Origin: Cliona cf. orientalis
Lineage: Eukaryota; Porifera; Demospongiae; Clionaida; Clionaidae
Assembly (NCBI GenBank): GCA_963930775.1
Contig: OZ005706.1
Span: 2,188,545-2,252,544, forward strand
Length of the DNA: 64,000 nt
Direction: 5' to 3'
The first letter of the stretch is position 1. Every line of letters starts with the position of its first letter. Of this stretch, positions 12,401-21,868 are shown piece after piece. Under the pieces are notes generated by a model. It was not told where the DNA came from. It searched no databases and was given only the letters and a program-made list of their open reading frames with translations. Both the position numbers and the translations under genes were made by a program.

Positions 12401-15400
12401 AGTTATCATGAATAGAACGTGTTGCTTTATTCACATAAGTGTCACCCGATCTGTTTTTGCAAACAACTACGTCCCAATTGTTGCTATACACGATCTAAGT
12501 ATGCTAGTGTCTTACGAGATAGAAATACAATTCTCAAATTTCACCAATTCATTGGAAAGATTTTCATCAGTTCCAAATACTGCCACTGCCACTATTATGT
12601 ACATCAGTACTGGTCACGCGGAACAAAAAGGGGACAACATAAGCTTATCTGGTAATAAAACAATGATAAGAGATATTCAGATCTACGATTGTAAGTTTGT
12701 TGATGGTCAAATCAGACAGTTAGCTAATTATGGCTACGTGGTAATAAATTTGTTTTTTAATGTCACTATCATGGTTGAAAAATGTGCTTTTTCTCCCAAT
12801 ATTAATCAGCCTGCAATCACCATTTGGCCAGTAAACCAAGAAACACACTCAGGCAAGTTTATAAGCATAGACAAATGTACATTCATGGGTCTCAAATTCG
12901 GTGCAATACGTGTATTCTCTTATGATAGCAGATCCTTGAATATCAAGATTATCAACTCTATGTTTAGGAATATTTCAGATAAAGCACTGGATGTTGTTAA
13001 GAAATTACCAGATATGGATGATAAATTATCAGTATGGATTGAAAACACAACCTTTATCCACAACAACTATTATTCCTTGTATGCATTTCAAGTCAATAAT
13101 CTCACACTCGCTGGAAACGAATTCATAGAAAACTATGATACCCCTATTCTATGCGAAGGGTCTAAAATTTACTTCAGTGGAATTACCCACTTTGTTGGAA
13201 ACAAGGGAACTGACGGAGGAGCATTATCTCTCTCTCCAGCGATCTACTTGTACCGGCGTTCCAACAAATGGGAGGCAAGTCCACCACTACTTTACCTCCA
13301 ACCCGATGCAAGATTAATCCTCGAGAACAATCAGGCTAGCAATAAGGGTGGGGGCATCTACGTTGATTCCAGTAATCTGCATAGTCTATATAGCACCAAC
13401 AAACAAGCTGCTAGTGGAGATTATCGTGAGCCTTGTTTTTACCAGTTGGCATCCTCAAGCAAACTAGTAACATACAGAAATAAAACATTTTTCATCTCAC
13501 ACATGCCGAAGATCATTTTCATCAACAATACAGCAGGTTTTGCTGGAGATTCCATATTTGGTGGTTTGCATAGATGCTGCATTCTCGAGACACCACTAAG
13601 AAAAAGAATAAAATTTGAAGAGATTAAAACAATTTCTCATCGGTTATCGCAGAGTGAAATGGCAGGAGATCCTAACATGGTCTGTCTGTGCATAGGACTT
13701 AGAGCAGACTGTAGTCAGCAACAGCTTCACGTGTCCATACACCAAGGTCAATCCATTCGAGTGTATGCTATAGCTACGAGATATAATAACTACTATGCTA
13801 ACTATGGCGCTACTCCAGCGCTAGTCAGCACATGGATTAATCAGTCGCAGTTTGATGCACGTATAGGAAAGGGTCAAAGCGCACACAAACTCGATAACAA
13901 ATGCAGCGAACTCACGTTTTCCATTTATTCTCGTACATCATTCGTTAATGTTATGATATCACAGAGCGGAGAAGCAACTGAAGATTATAAGTCCATAGAG
14001 GTAGACCTTCTTGGCTGCCCCTTTGGATTTCAGTTTGAGGATTCAAGGTATCCTCAGTGTATCTGTGAATCCATCATTCAACAAAGTGGTTGCACCTGTT
14101 CTATTGACAGCCTCACCATTTTTTGCCCACTTGGTAAATGGATCGGAAACGTATCAAATAATGCAATTGTTCACCATCACTGCCCACTTGACTACTGCAC
14201 AGCCAAGAGAGCCATTAAAGTCGCCGATGCGCTTGATGATCAATGCACACACAATCGCAGCGGAATTCTATGTGGAGAATGTCAGCCTGGACTCAGTCTC
14301 ATCTTAGGAAGTTCCATGTGTGAACAATGCTCCAATTTGCATCTCTTTCTCACTCTTCTATTTGTCTTGGCCGGCCTTGGCCTTGTGCTTCTCCTATACA
14401 GTTGTAATCTCACTGTTGCATGTGGGACCGTGAATGGGTTGATTTACTTTGCCAATGTTGTTCAAATTAACAACTCAATATTCGACACTCAAAATACTCC
14501 CAGATTCCTAACAGTGTTTATGGCTTGGTTGAACCTTGACCTTGGAATCCAGACATGTTTTTATAATGGAATGGACATGTATGCTAAGGCATGGCTGCAG
14601 TTTGTCTTCCCGCTATACATGTGGTTAATAGTAGCAATCATTGTTGTCTTAAGCAGGCAGTCTGTGACCATTTCAAGGCTGACACGTGACAACACAGTGC
14701 CAGTTCTGGCAACACTTTTCCTTCTTTCATATGCTAAACTGCTTCGCACCATCACTACTAGTTTTTCACTCACCTACCTACGCTATCCTGATGGGAGACA
14801 CTCACCAGTGTGGATGCATGATGGCAATGTACCATTTGCTAAGGGAAAGCACACCGCTCTGCTCACTGCTGCTTTGGTGGCCATGCTTGGATTTATCATT
14901 CCATACACCCTGTTGCTACTTCTCTCTCCATGTCTTCAAAAGTGGTCTCACCACAAACCTCTGGGATGGGTCAACAAGCTAAAGCCTTTCTTGGATGCAA
15001 ACCATGGGCCGTACAAAAACAAGATAAGAAATTGGACTGGTATTATTCTTCTGATTCGTGCTGTGCAGTTTACTTGCTTTGCCGCCAATTCTGAGGGTGA
15101 CCCAAATATCAATTTGATGGTGATTCTCCTAATTGGAGTAGCACCATATCTGGTGGTATGGATCTTTGGAACTGTGTACAAAAGCAAAGTAAATAGCATC
15201 CTGGAGTCGGCATTTGTTCTACTTCTCAATATACTTGCTTCAGCCTCACTCTACATCAGGACCACCTCTCTCGATGTGGAGGGAAAGCAAACTATAATCA
15301 CAACGTCAATTTTCACTGCTGCATTCTTCCTTTTCTTGGTCATTATTGCATATCACTCGTTTAAATTCATCAAATCAACGCTCAGTAAACTGACTAAGCG

Positions 15401-18400
15401 TAGAAAATTTCTGCCTACGTTTACGCCAGACACATCAACTACTGAGGTATCAAGTGAGAGGGCTAGTGATAAGAAATTCTCAATACCCTCTGTTTCATAC
15501 ATTGCTCTGAGTGAGCTAACACTACAAAGTGACAACTAATTTAAAACTGAATAGACCTATAATATGCTGTACTCCATAATCCTAGTTATGGTATAGAGAT
15601 TATAGTTTAATATTTGTGTTATCAGTTTGGATTCAGTGCTAGACCATGTGTGCATTATATTATAATGGTGCTTAAAGGTATTGGGAATACAAGTGCAGGA
15701 GACACTATAGCAGGAAGGTAATCATGCACTGATGATGTTTCGGAAAGTAGCTATATTCGGCTATAAGTGCATTTAATTATTATGATCTAGCAATATACAG
15801 TAGGCTGCTGATGATTATGAATTTTTTGCTCGAATGGCTATTGTTATTGCTTCTCTTCTCTTAGCAGCTGTGCATAGGTGGCAGTTAGGCTCGGAGAGTT
15901 ATATTAAGGTTACGGTCAGAGTTCAAGTAATATTGGTACTGGCACTGTCAAGAAACAGTTGTTTATGTTAGCCCAACAGTGCATGTATTAAATAAGCTAG
16001 AGACAACCACGTATAATATTATTATAGAGCAACTGAACTATCATTGCTACACAATTGAGAACAAGAAGATACCCTTTAGCAATTGATCTCCACACACGGG
16101 TCCACTTCGCAGAATCATGCATCAGTTTTTGTGAAATTGGTCAGATAATGAGTTTTTATTCATTAATTAATGAGGTTGTATTATAATGCCGCAGTGCCAG
16201 CATTCACAATTCATAATACAGCCTGACCTGACTATATATAATATAAAGCAGCAATCAGTTACAGTTAGCAAAACAAAAGCAATTGGGGGGGGGGGGGGGG
16301 GGGGTGATAGCAAACCCCCTCAAATGATGCCTATACCTGTTTCAACAACTGTGTCCCCAGAGTCTAATTAAATTATGTATTCACAATAATGTAGATAATT
16401 ATAAAACATCAAACTGTAGACAGTTTATGGTCAAAAACCTCTAGAGATAAGCAAGATAGTCCGGTAATTTTTATTACTCCATGAGCCATGATAGTATTAC
16501 TATATATAGAGTCAAATACTACACACCACTTCAGTGAATCTAGGTTTAGTGCCACTTATGAAATTTTGCTGAAGTATGACCAACATGATGTAGTAGTACA
16601 TCACACAAATTTGATTCCAAGGCCAAGCATCATCATCTTGCATCTGCCACTGCATCATCAGGGCAGACTCTCCTAGCTCTAAATCTCAACTTGACAAGGT
16701 ATTATACTGTACAATTAAGTCTTGCCAATACTCATAAAAAGAAGTACTTATTCATGCGATCATGCTTCTGAATCAGTTAAAGAGTCTGTACTTATTGATC
16801 ATAGTATGTCAAGCTGTAGGTGTGCAAACGGTCTGTGTTTATCCCAGTGATCAGAGTCATCTCAGCAACAGTCACTGCATTTCTTTGGAGTCACTATTTG
16901 AAGAACAAGAATGGTCTCCCGGTGCAAGCGTGAGATTTTCAGTTGGCATCTATTCACTATCGAATAACAGCACTACTAACTCCATTTTAGTGAGAGACAC
17001 CAGTAATATTTCCCTCCTTGGTGATGCCTTTGGTCCAACGGTCATTGAGTGTGATGGTAGACTGGGATTCTCTTTCATCAATATCACCAATTTGACAATT
17101 GCAAACATCGAATTCGTGCAATGTGGAGCACCAGTTGACACCCGAGAAGTATTTGATTATGAAGTGCAAAGTGATTTACTACCTTCAGGTACTATGGCAG
17201 CTCACTTCCTAGTCAACATTCATACACTGTTTATGATAAATGCAAGCATCAGCGAAAGCCATGGCTATGGCATGCTGTGTGTGAATATGCATGACGTATT
17301 ACAAATTGTCAAAACCAACTTTACTTTTAATCATAGGTACAGTAGTAAATCTCCAGTAGGTGGTGGCATATTCCTCCTTTATGCGGATGCTGCGCATGTC
17401 CCTTGTCCTTCAGAGGTCACTTGGATTTCGATGAGGTCCATTATGTTTTTCCATAACTATGCTCATGATAGGACATATAATCATACAAGAGCCAGCTGCT
17501 TGGTGATCGTCATTAAGCAAACACACTGCTCCATTCATGTGGATGTTTATCAGTCCGTTTTTGATCGTAATTTTGTCCCAACTGTGGCTGTATATGACTT
17601 AAACATGTCAGTTTCTTATGAGATAGTGATACAAGGTTCAAATTTCACCAATTCGATGGTAAAATCCCGAAATGATCCACCCAGTGCCACTATTGTGTAT
17701 ACTAACCATACTGCTGTGAATACAGGTTTATCTGATAACAAAACTACGGTAAGACGTATTCACATATGCAATTGTGTGTTTAGTGATACTCAAGTTACAG
17801 AGACTATATTTGGCTACATAGATGTCCGTTTGCTATTAAATTTTAACATCATCATCATCATTGAAAAGTGTATTTTCCTACCAAATATTTTTAACTCTGC
17901 AATAGCCATTCGGCATGTACACTCTAGTAATGAAAAACACTCAGCAGCGGGAAAGTTTATAAACATAACTGAATGCAAGTTCATTGATTTAAACTTCAAT
18001 GCTGTATTCATACTGTCTAATAATGATGAGCAATTGAACATTAAGATTACTAACTCGGTGTTCAGCAATATTTCAACCAAAGTACTGGCAATATATAGAC
18101 GACCACCCAGTCTTAATGATCGACTATCAGTATTTATTGAAAACACAACCTTCATCAATAACAGACATTATTCCTTGCATGCTTTTCAAATTAACAATCT
18201 CACAATTGCTGGAAACAAATTCATTGAAAACGACGATACCCCTATTGTATGTGAAGGATCAAAAATTTATTTCAGTGGAACAACATATATCACTGGAAAT
18301 AAAGGATACAATGGAGGAGCTCTGCTTGTTTCTACAGCAGTCTACTATTATAGACATTCTAAGAATTGGAAATTAAGTCCATCAGTACTATATTTTCACC

Positions 18401-21400
18401 TCAATGCAAGGTTAATCCTCATGAATAACAAGGCTAGTAATAAAGGAGGCGCCATCTATGTTGATATCAGTAGTTTGTACAATTTATTTGGATCTAGTAT
18501 CTATGACACCGATCGACTAAACTATAATGAGCCATGTTTTTATCAGTCGGCATCCATTAACAAACTTTGGGAATACAATAGGAATAAATCTACAAACAAT
18601 GAGCCAAAAATCACATTTACTAATAACACAGCTCATTTTGCAGGAGATTCAATTTTTGGGGGGACATATGAGCACTGCTATTCCCAAGCACCTCTGATAA
18701 ACGGACTTAAGCTTGAAGATTTAATAAATATTTCCCATGAAATGTCACCAAGTGAAATAGCAGATAATCCAAATAGAATTTGCCTCTGTTCAGGATTAGT
18801 AGCTGACTGTAGTCTGAGTCTATTTCACTCAGTGTTGTTATATCAAGGCCAGTCTATTTGTATGTATGCCATAGCTACAAGGGCTGAAAGTCACTATGCT
18901 AACTATGGTGCTACTCCTGCTATGGTCAATATATGGATAGATCAAACACATCACGATGCAAGAGTGGGTAAGGGTCAAAGTGCACAAAAACTTGACAATA
19001 AGTGCAGCGAGATTGCACTTTCTATTTACTCTCGTGAGCCATATGTCAAAGTTATGATACTATTGAATGGAGACGAAACTGCATCCATGACAGCAAACCT
19101 TCTGGGGTGCCCCTTTGGATTTCAGCTAGAGAAGTCAATGTATCCTGGCTGTATTTGTGACTCTGTAATTAAAGAAAGTGGTTGCAGCTGCTCTATCGAC
19201 AAGCTAACTATTTCTTGTCCATTTGGAAAATGGATCGGAAACATATCGAACAAGACGATAGTTCATCACCACTGTCCATTTGACTACTGCATCCCTGAAA
19301 ATGGCATCAGGGTCACTCATGCACTGGATAATCAATGCAAACATAATCGTAGTGGAATCCTGTGCGGTGGATGTCAACCTGGACTCAGTCTAGTGCTTGG
19401 AAATTCCAAATGTGCTGACTGCTCCAGTATCCCCCTTCTCCTCATTGCTGTGTTTGCACTAGCTGGCCTTACTCTTGTACTTCTATTGTATGGCTGCAAT
19501 CTCACTGTCTCAAGAGGGACTGTAAATGGATTGATCTATTTTTCTAATGTGGTTCAAGTCAACGGTTCTATTTTTGTCACACAAAATACTCCACAATTCT
19601 TTGTGGTATTTGTCTCCTGGTTGAACCTTGATCTCGGAATTCAGACATGTTTTTACAATGGAATGGACATATATGCTAAGGCATGGCTGCAGTTTGTCTT
19701 TCCAGTTTACATGTGGCTAATAGTAGCAATCATTGTTGTCTTAAGCAGGCAGTCTGTGACTATTTCAAAGTTGACGCGTGACAACACAGTGCCAGTTCTG
19801 GCAACACTTTTCCTTCTTTCATATGCTAAACTGCTTCGCACCATCAATACTAGCTTTTCATTCACCTACCTACGCTATCCTGATGGGAGACACTCACCAG
19901 TGTGGATGCACGATGGCAATGTACCATTTGCTAAGGGAAAGCACATCGCTCTGCTCACTGCTGCTTTGGTGACCATGCTTGGATTTATCATTCCATACAC
20001 CCTGTTGCTACTTCTCTCTCCGTGCCTTCAAAGGTGGTCTCACCACAAATTTCTGGGATGGGTCAACAAACTAAAGCCTTTCTTGGATGCGAACCATGGG
20101 CCGTACAAAAACAAGATAAGAAATTGGACTGGTATCATTCTTCTGATACGTGCTGTGCAGTTTACTTGCTTTGCCGCCAATTCTGAGGGTGACCCAAATT
20201 TTAATTTGATGGTCATTCTACTGATTGGAGTAGCACCATATCTGGTGGTATGGATCTTTGGAACTGTGTACAAAAGCAAAGTAAATAGCATCCTGGAGTC
20301 TGCATTTATTCTGCTTCTCAGTATACTTGCTTCAGCCTCACTCTACATCAGGACCACCTCTCTCGATGTGGAGGGAAAGCAGACTGCAATCACAACATCA
20401 ATTTTCGCTGCTGCATTCTTCCTTTTCTTGATCATCATTGCTTATCACTCGTTCATGCTCACTAAATCGACAATCAGTAAACTGACTAAGCGTAGAAAGT
20501 TTCTGTCTACAGACACATCAGCTACTGAGGTATCAAGTGAGAGGTCTAGTGATCAGAAATTCATAGCACCCTCTGTTTCATACGTTGCTCTGAGTGAGCT
20601 AACACCACAAAGTGAAAACTAAACTGAATAGGTTTATCCAAAATGGGTACGTGTAGACTTCGTAGACTTTTATATAGCTAGCTAGTGTAGATTAGATATT
20701 GAATAATATGATTGTAATTATTAGATTTCATGTAGCTAGATCATGTGTGCAAATGTAACTATATCTACTAAAGACTTAGTGATCAGAAGATGAGTATGCA
20801 AGACTTTGATATTATGTAACATCAACCATGATTGTCTCTGATCTGCATTCTTTATAACTGTACCCCATATTTAACATTCAAAGTATATTAACATAACAAT
20901 ATCATTGAATTTTACCAGGATATTCAAGTATAAAGGTAAATTTAATTTCCTTATAATATATTTTCGTAGCCTATGGTAGCTACGAAAATTAATTGTACCA
21001 AAATGCATACACACTAATAGCGTGTTACGTACAAAAACCTATACAAATATTTCAAAATTTCCAGATCTAGCTATTTAGGTAGCATAATATTATTGCATGC
21101 TAAAGAAAAATATTTGCATGCTGTAGACTCACCTTCCTTCTTGTGCGGCGAAGTAGACGGCTGTGGCTCCATGCTCCGTCTCCTCATTGGGGGTGTACTG
21201 TGGATGCTTCGTCAACCATTTCAGACAATTCAAGTGATCTAGATTGGGGAAAGAATGGGGGCCATTTCAAAAATAGACATTACGAATCCCCCCAATCTAC
21301 AAAATTTTTAATGGTGCACACCTTTGACGACCCTCAGCCCCGCCCCCTTTTCTGCAAGCTACAGCTAGAGCATGCACTTACTCTTTGCCGCGCACAGATG

Positions 21401-21868
21401 CACGGGGGTGACGTTATTGGCGCCCTTCTCCGAAGGAGAGGAGCCCAGGTAGTCCATGAGCCACTTTACCACCTCTATTCGCCCAAAACTGCACGCCAAA
21501 TGTAGTACGGTTGCCCCTTCCGATGTAGTGTCTTGAACGTCGCATTTGGTGTTCTTCAGCAGGTACTCCAGGCAGTTTAGGTGGCCCGTGGCGGCTGCAT
21601 CGTGTGCCGCTGTCGAGCCAGTCCTTGTTACGGCGTTCGGGGACACGCCGCTACGCGTGACCAGCCATTTCAGGCAATCCAGCTGCCCGAAGCGAGCCGC
21701 GAAGTGGATGGGCGTGGCACCGAAGTTGTCCCGCTCGTTGAAAACGCCCAGCTCTCGGTAGGCGGTCGTCAGGCACTTCGTGTGTCCGAACTTAGCTGCG
21801 TGGATGGCCGGTTTGGAGGCGCGTTTGCATTCTGCGCAAATATCCAACTGCTTCTTCTTCCCAGGCAT
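1..21868 (-). CDS. Espin-like ankyrin-repeat protein (3' end outside window)
   Basis: I joined eleven exons by reading GT-AG borders and phases: 21868-21382, 21238-21133, 6319-6115, 3557-3459, 2734-2588, 2311-2243, 2164-2066, 1836-1702, 1282-1186, 1024-447 and 385-1 (continues). All phases agree, giving at least 802 residues. The first five exons encode about nine ankyrin repeats with espin-style wording (AAKFGHTKCL, GATPIHFAARFGQLDCLKWL, GGTLVHDAAEQGQ, DNDGLTPLDIAKENRNEECI). The rest is low-complexity, Lys/Ser/Pro-rich and basic, then acidic, with no recognised domain. Espins bundle actin in microvilli and stereocilia; a cytoskeletal role is inferred from the repeats only, because the actin-binding C-terminus is not seen. 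The ATG at 21868 opens the first ankyrin exon. The intron 21132-6320 holds three other genes. Two separate ankyrin genes remain possible, but the phase-2 junction restores a continuous repeat (AAQEGS then LDCLKWLV). Confidence 0.78.
2508..2597 (-). repeat. Duplicated splice-donor segment in pyrimidine-rich DNA
   Basis: The stretch around the donor of the fifth ankyrin exon (2588) is repeated about 50-65 bases downstream in the intron. Both copies read, on the minus strand, GAGATTCTTGTGAGTAG, and both sit in CT-rich DNA. The upstream copy is the one that continues the ankyrin frame; the other would be a decoy donor. Confidence 0.7.
3628..3720 (+). tRNA. tRNA-Ile (anticodon UAU), with intron
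   Basis: A full cloverleaf can be drawn. The acceptor stem is TCCCCAG/CTGGGGA with discriminator A, the D stem GCAC/GTGC, the anticodon stem TCGTA/TGCGA with loop CTTATAA, and the T arm AGGAG-TTCGATC-CTCCT. A 19-base intron follows the anticodon at the usual tRNA intron site. Animal tRNA-Ile(UAU) genes characteristically carry such an intron. It decodes AUA. It lies in an intron of the espin-like gene, on the opposite strand. Confidence 0.92.
3930..4022 (+). tRNA. tRNA-Ile (anticodon UAU), second tandem copy
   Basis: This is nearly identical to the copy 302 bases upstream. The mature sequence is unchanged and the intron differs by one base (AAGAAATGC against AAGGAATGC across the 3' intron border). 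All stems pair, so both copies look functional. About 25 bases of 5' flank (GATACTGGCATTAAGGG) are duplicated as well. Confidence 0.92.
5477..5535. repeat. Small hairpin repeat
   Basis: AGCAAACCAGACTATCCTACAA and its imperfect inverted partner TTGTAGGAGGGTCTGGCTT flank a T run. The pair resembles the fused ends of a small MITE. No coding content is seen. Confidence 0.5.
5636..5712. repeat. Perfect 36-bp palindrome
   Basis: The left arm 5636-5671 and right arm 5677-5712 are exact reverse complements around a 5-base spacer. It lies in an intron of the espin-like gene. A foldback MITE or a recent palindromic rearrangement would give this. Confidence 0.9.
6032..6091. repeat. (CA)n microsatellite
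   Basis: About 30 CA units begin 24 bases beyond the donor of the third ankyrin exon (6115, minus strand). Confidence 0.97.
6322..6446. repeat. (GA)n microsatellite forming a giant polypyrimidine tract
   Basis: On the minus strand this is an almost pure CT run of more than 100 bases that ends directly at the TAG acceptor of the ankyrin exon starting at 6319. It replaces a normal polypyrimidine tract. Confidence 0.95.
6903..9280 (-). CDS. Kinase-like/Kelch fusion protein, probable pseudokinase
   Basis: Two exons, 9280-8057 and 7826-6903, join in phase 0 at CAG|GTATGT and CTGCAG|TTACAG to give 715 residues. The kinase-like domain (about 23-300) shows GRGSYADV (27-34), K47, H148-K149-A150 where HRD is expected, N155, D168-T169-G170 for DFG, and APE (199-201). 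The catalytic-loop Asp is therefore Ala, and the helix-C Glu is not obvious, so phosphotransfer is doubtful. A coiled-coil stretch (about 320-385) links to six Kelch blades marked by GG pairs (VYVGGG, LVIVGGK, LLVCGG, YFVGGY, LLSIGG, LLVFGGW), enough for one propeller. No signal peptide or membrane span is seen, so it is likely cytosolic. The whole gene sits in the large intron of the espin-like gene, on the same strand. A scaffold or signalling-adaptor role is inference. Confidence 0.88.
9281..11654. other. Non-coding stretch between nested genes
   Basis: There is no convincing coding region. The DNA is AT-rich, with a short CA run near 10141 and one foldback element at 9809-10018. The promoters of the kinase-Kelch gene (leftward) and the first beta-helix gene (rightward) should both lie here, but I see no decisive motif. 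Confidence 0.6.
9809..10018. mobile_element. MITE-like element with degenerate terminal inverted repeats
   Basis: The left end CCGTATAGCGGGAAATTTTCG is matched by GAAAATTTCCCTCTGTAGTACGG inverted at the right end. The interior has no coding frame. A similar end type occurs at 38980-39217. Confidence 0.6.
11655..15539 (+). CDS. Beta-helix ectodomain multi-pass membrane protein, copy 1
   Basis: A single-exon frame of 1294 residues. The open frame reaches back to 11637, but the first ATG is 11655, and it begins a signal peptide (MQIKRLILLCLLIVCLTANA). Residues about 60-640 have the Asn/Ile/Phe-rich ladder of a parallel beta-helix (NLTIANIRFMRCG, NNLTLAGNEFIEN, NNQASNKGGGIYVDSSN). A Cys-rich collar (about 784-888; GCPFGFQ, RSGILCGECQPGLS, CEQC) leads into a membrane module of seven or more hydrophobic segments (about 890-1239), then a Ser/Thr-rich cytosolic tail. 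Many N-glycosylation sequons fit a surface protein. I infer receptor-like or adhesive work; no ligand or effector can be named. It is paralogous to 16762-20622, and the membrane module is related to the 643-residue protein at 43531-45462. It lies inside the large intron of the espin-like gene. An untranslated 5' exon is possible, because CAACAG just upstream could be an acceptor. Confidence 0.88.
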   Translation: MQIKRLILLCLLIVCLTANAQMVCIYSTEQRCSTSDCISFESLLEKQVWPPGTRVEFSDGIYSLSNDSTIGSVILVRDTSSISFLGDTFSPTIIECDGRLGFTFINITNLTIANIRFMRCGAPVDGSKETLEMQTDSIPQGTKAAHFLANVHTLLMVNVSISESHGYGILCVNLHGESCIAKTNFTYNSMYGSRSSAGGSIFLLYAGSATCASETSAWITISENFFHRSSHVFDTSGIHNSNNKASCLLVIMNRTCCFIHISVTRSVFANNYVPIVAIHDLSMLVSYEIEIQFSNFTNSLERFSSVPNTATATIMYISTGHAEQKGDNISLSGNKTMIRDIQIYDCKFVDGQIRQLANYGYVVINLFFNVTIMVEKCAFSPNINQPAITIWPVNQETHSGKFISIDKCTFMGLKFGAIRVFSYDSRSLNIKIINSMFRNISDKALDVVKKLPDMDDKLSVWIENTTFIHNNYYSLYAFQVNNLTLAGNEFIENYDTPILCEGSKIYFSGITHFVGNKGTDGGALSLSPAIYLYRRSNKWEASPPLLYLQPDARLILENNQASNKGGGIYVDSSNLHSLYSTNKQAASGDYREPCFYQLASSSKLVTYRNKTFFISHMPKIIFINNTAGFAGDSIFGGLHRCCILETPLRKRIKFEEIKTISHRLSQSEMAGDPNMVCLCIGLRADCSQQQLHVSIHQGQSIRVYAIATRYNNYYANYGATPALVSTWINQSQFDARIGKGQSAHKLDNKCSELTFSIYSRTSFVNVMISQSGEATEDYKSIEVDLLGCPFGFQFEDSRYPQCICESIIQQSGCTCSIDSLTIFCPLGKWIGNVSNNAIVHHHCPLDYCTAKRAIKVADALDDQCTHNRSGILCGECQPGLSLILGSSMCEQCSNLHLFLTLLFVLAGLGLVLLLYSCNLTVACGTVNGLIYFANVVQINNSIFDTQNTPRFLTVFMAWLNLDLGIQTCFYNGMDMYAKAWLQFVFPLYMWLIVAIIVVLSRQSVTISRLTRDNTVPVLATLFLLSYAKLLRTITTSFSLTYLRYPDGRHSPVWMHDGNVPFAKGKHTALLTAALVAMLGFIIPYTLLLLLSPCLQKWSHHKPLGWVNKLKPFLDANHGPYKNKIRNWTGIILLIRAVQFTCFAANSEGDPNINLMVILLIGVAPYLVVWIFGTVYKSKVNSILESAFVLLLNILASASLYIRTTSLDVEGKQTIITTSIFTAAFFLFLVIIAYHSFKFIKSTLSKLTKRRKFLPTFTPDTSTTEVSSERASDKKFSIPSVSYIALSELTLQSDN
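15540..16761. other. Spacer between tandem paralogues
   Basis: No gene is seen. It is AT-rich and contains a pure G run at about 16286-16303. It presumably holds the terminator of copy 1 and the promoter of copy 2. Confidence 0.6.
16762..20622 (+). CDS. Beta-helix ectodomain multi-pass membrane protein, copy 2
   Basis: A single-exon frame of 1286 residues from an ATG that opens a clear signal peptide (MLLNQLKSLYLLIIVCQAVG). It has the same architecture as copy 1: beta-helix-like ectodomain (about 60-640), Cys-rich collar (about 782-885; GCPFGFQ, RSGILCGGCQPGLS, CADC), membrane module (about 888-1235; VPVLATLFLLSYAKLLRT, NWTGIILLIRAVQF, YLVVWIFGTVYKSK) and Ser-rich tail. By eye the ectodomains differ at roughly a third of residues, while the membrane halves are almost identical even at the DNA level, including synonymous sites (14540-15360 against 19616-20437). 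That points to gene conversion. Function is unknown; a surface receptor is inferred. Confidence 0.88.
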   Translation: MLLNQLKSLYLLIIVCQAVGVQTVCVYPSDQSHLSNSHCISLESLFEEQEWSPGASVRFSVGIYSLSNNSTTNSILVRDTSNISLLGDAFGPTVIECDGRLGFSFINITNLTIANIEFVQCGAPVDTREVFDYEVQSDLLPSGTMAAHFLVNIHTLFMINASISESHGYGMLCVNMHDVLQIVKTNFTFNHRYSSKSPVGGGIFLLYADAAHVPCPSEVTWISMRSIMFFHNYAHDRTYNHTRASCLVIVIKQTHCSIHVDVYQSVFDRNFVPTVAVYDLNMSVSYEIVIQGSNFTNSMVKSRNDPPSATIVYTNHTAVNTGLSDNKTTVRRIHICNCVFSDTQVTETIFGYIDVRLLLNFNIIIIIEKCIFLPNIFNSAIAIRHVHSSNEKHSAAGKFINITECKFIDLNFNAVFILSNNDEQLNIKITNSVFSNISTKVLAIYRRPPSLNDRLSVFIENTTFINNRHYSLHAFQINNLTIAGNKFIENDDTPIVCEGSKIYFSGTTYITGNKGYNGGALLVSTAVYYYRHSKNWKLSPSVLYFHLNARLILMNNKASNKGGAIYVDISSLYNLFGSSIYDTDRLNYNEPCFYQSASINKLWEYNRNKSTNNEPKITFTNNTAHFAGDSIFGGTYEHCYSQAPLINGLKLEDLINISHEMSPSEIADNPNRICLCSGLVADCSLSLFHSVLLYQGQSICMYAIATRAESHYANYGATPAMVNIWIDQTHHDARVGKGQSAQKLDNKCSEIALSIYSREPYVKVMILLNGDETASMTANLLGCPFGFQLEKSMYPGCICDSVIKESGCSCSIDKLTISCPFGKWIGNISNKTIVHHHCPFDYCIPENGIRVTHALDNQCKHNRSGILCGGCQPGLSLVLGNSKCADCSSIPLLLIAVFALAGLTLVLLLYGCNLTVSRGTVNGLIYFSNVVQVNGSIFVTQNTPQFFVVFVSWLNLDLGIQTCFYNGMDIYAKAWLQFVFPVYMWLIVAIIVVLSRQSVTISKLTRDNTVPVLATLFLLSYAKLLRTINTSFSFTYLRYPDGRHSPVWMHDGNVPFAKGKHIALLTAALVTMLGFIIPYTLLLLLSPCLQRWSHHKFLGWVNKLKPFLDANHGPYKNKIRNWTGIILLIRAVQFTCFAANSEGDPNFNLMVILLIGVAPYLVVWIFGTVYKSKVNSILESAFILLLSILASASLYIRTTSLDVEGKQTAITTSIFAAAFFLFLIIIAYHSFMLTKSTISKLTKRRKFLSTDTSATEVSSERSSDQKFIAPSVSYVALSELTPQSEN
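20623..21132. other. Non-coding, 3' flank of copy 2
   Basis: AT-rich, with no gene. A small palindrome (ATTTTCGTAGC ... GCTACGAAAAT) lies at about 20962-20990. Confidence 0.6.
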
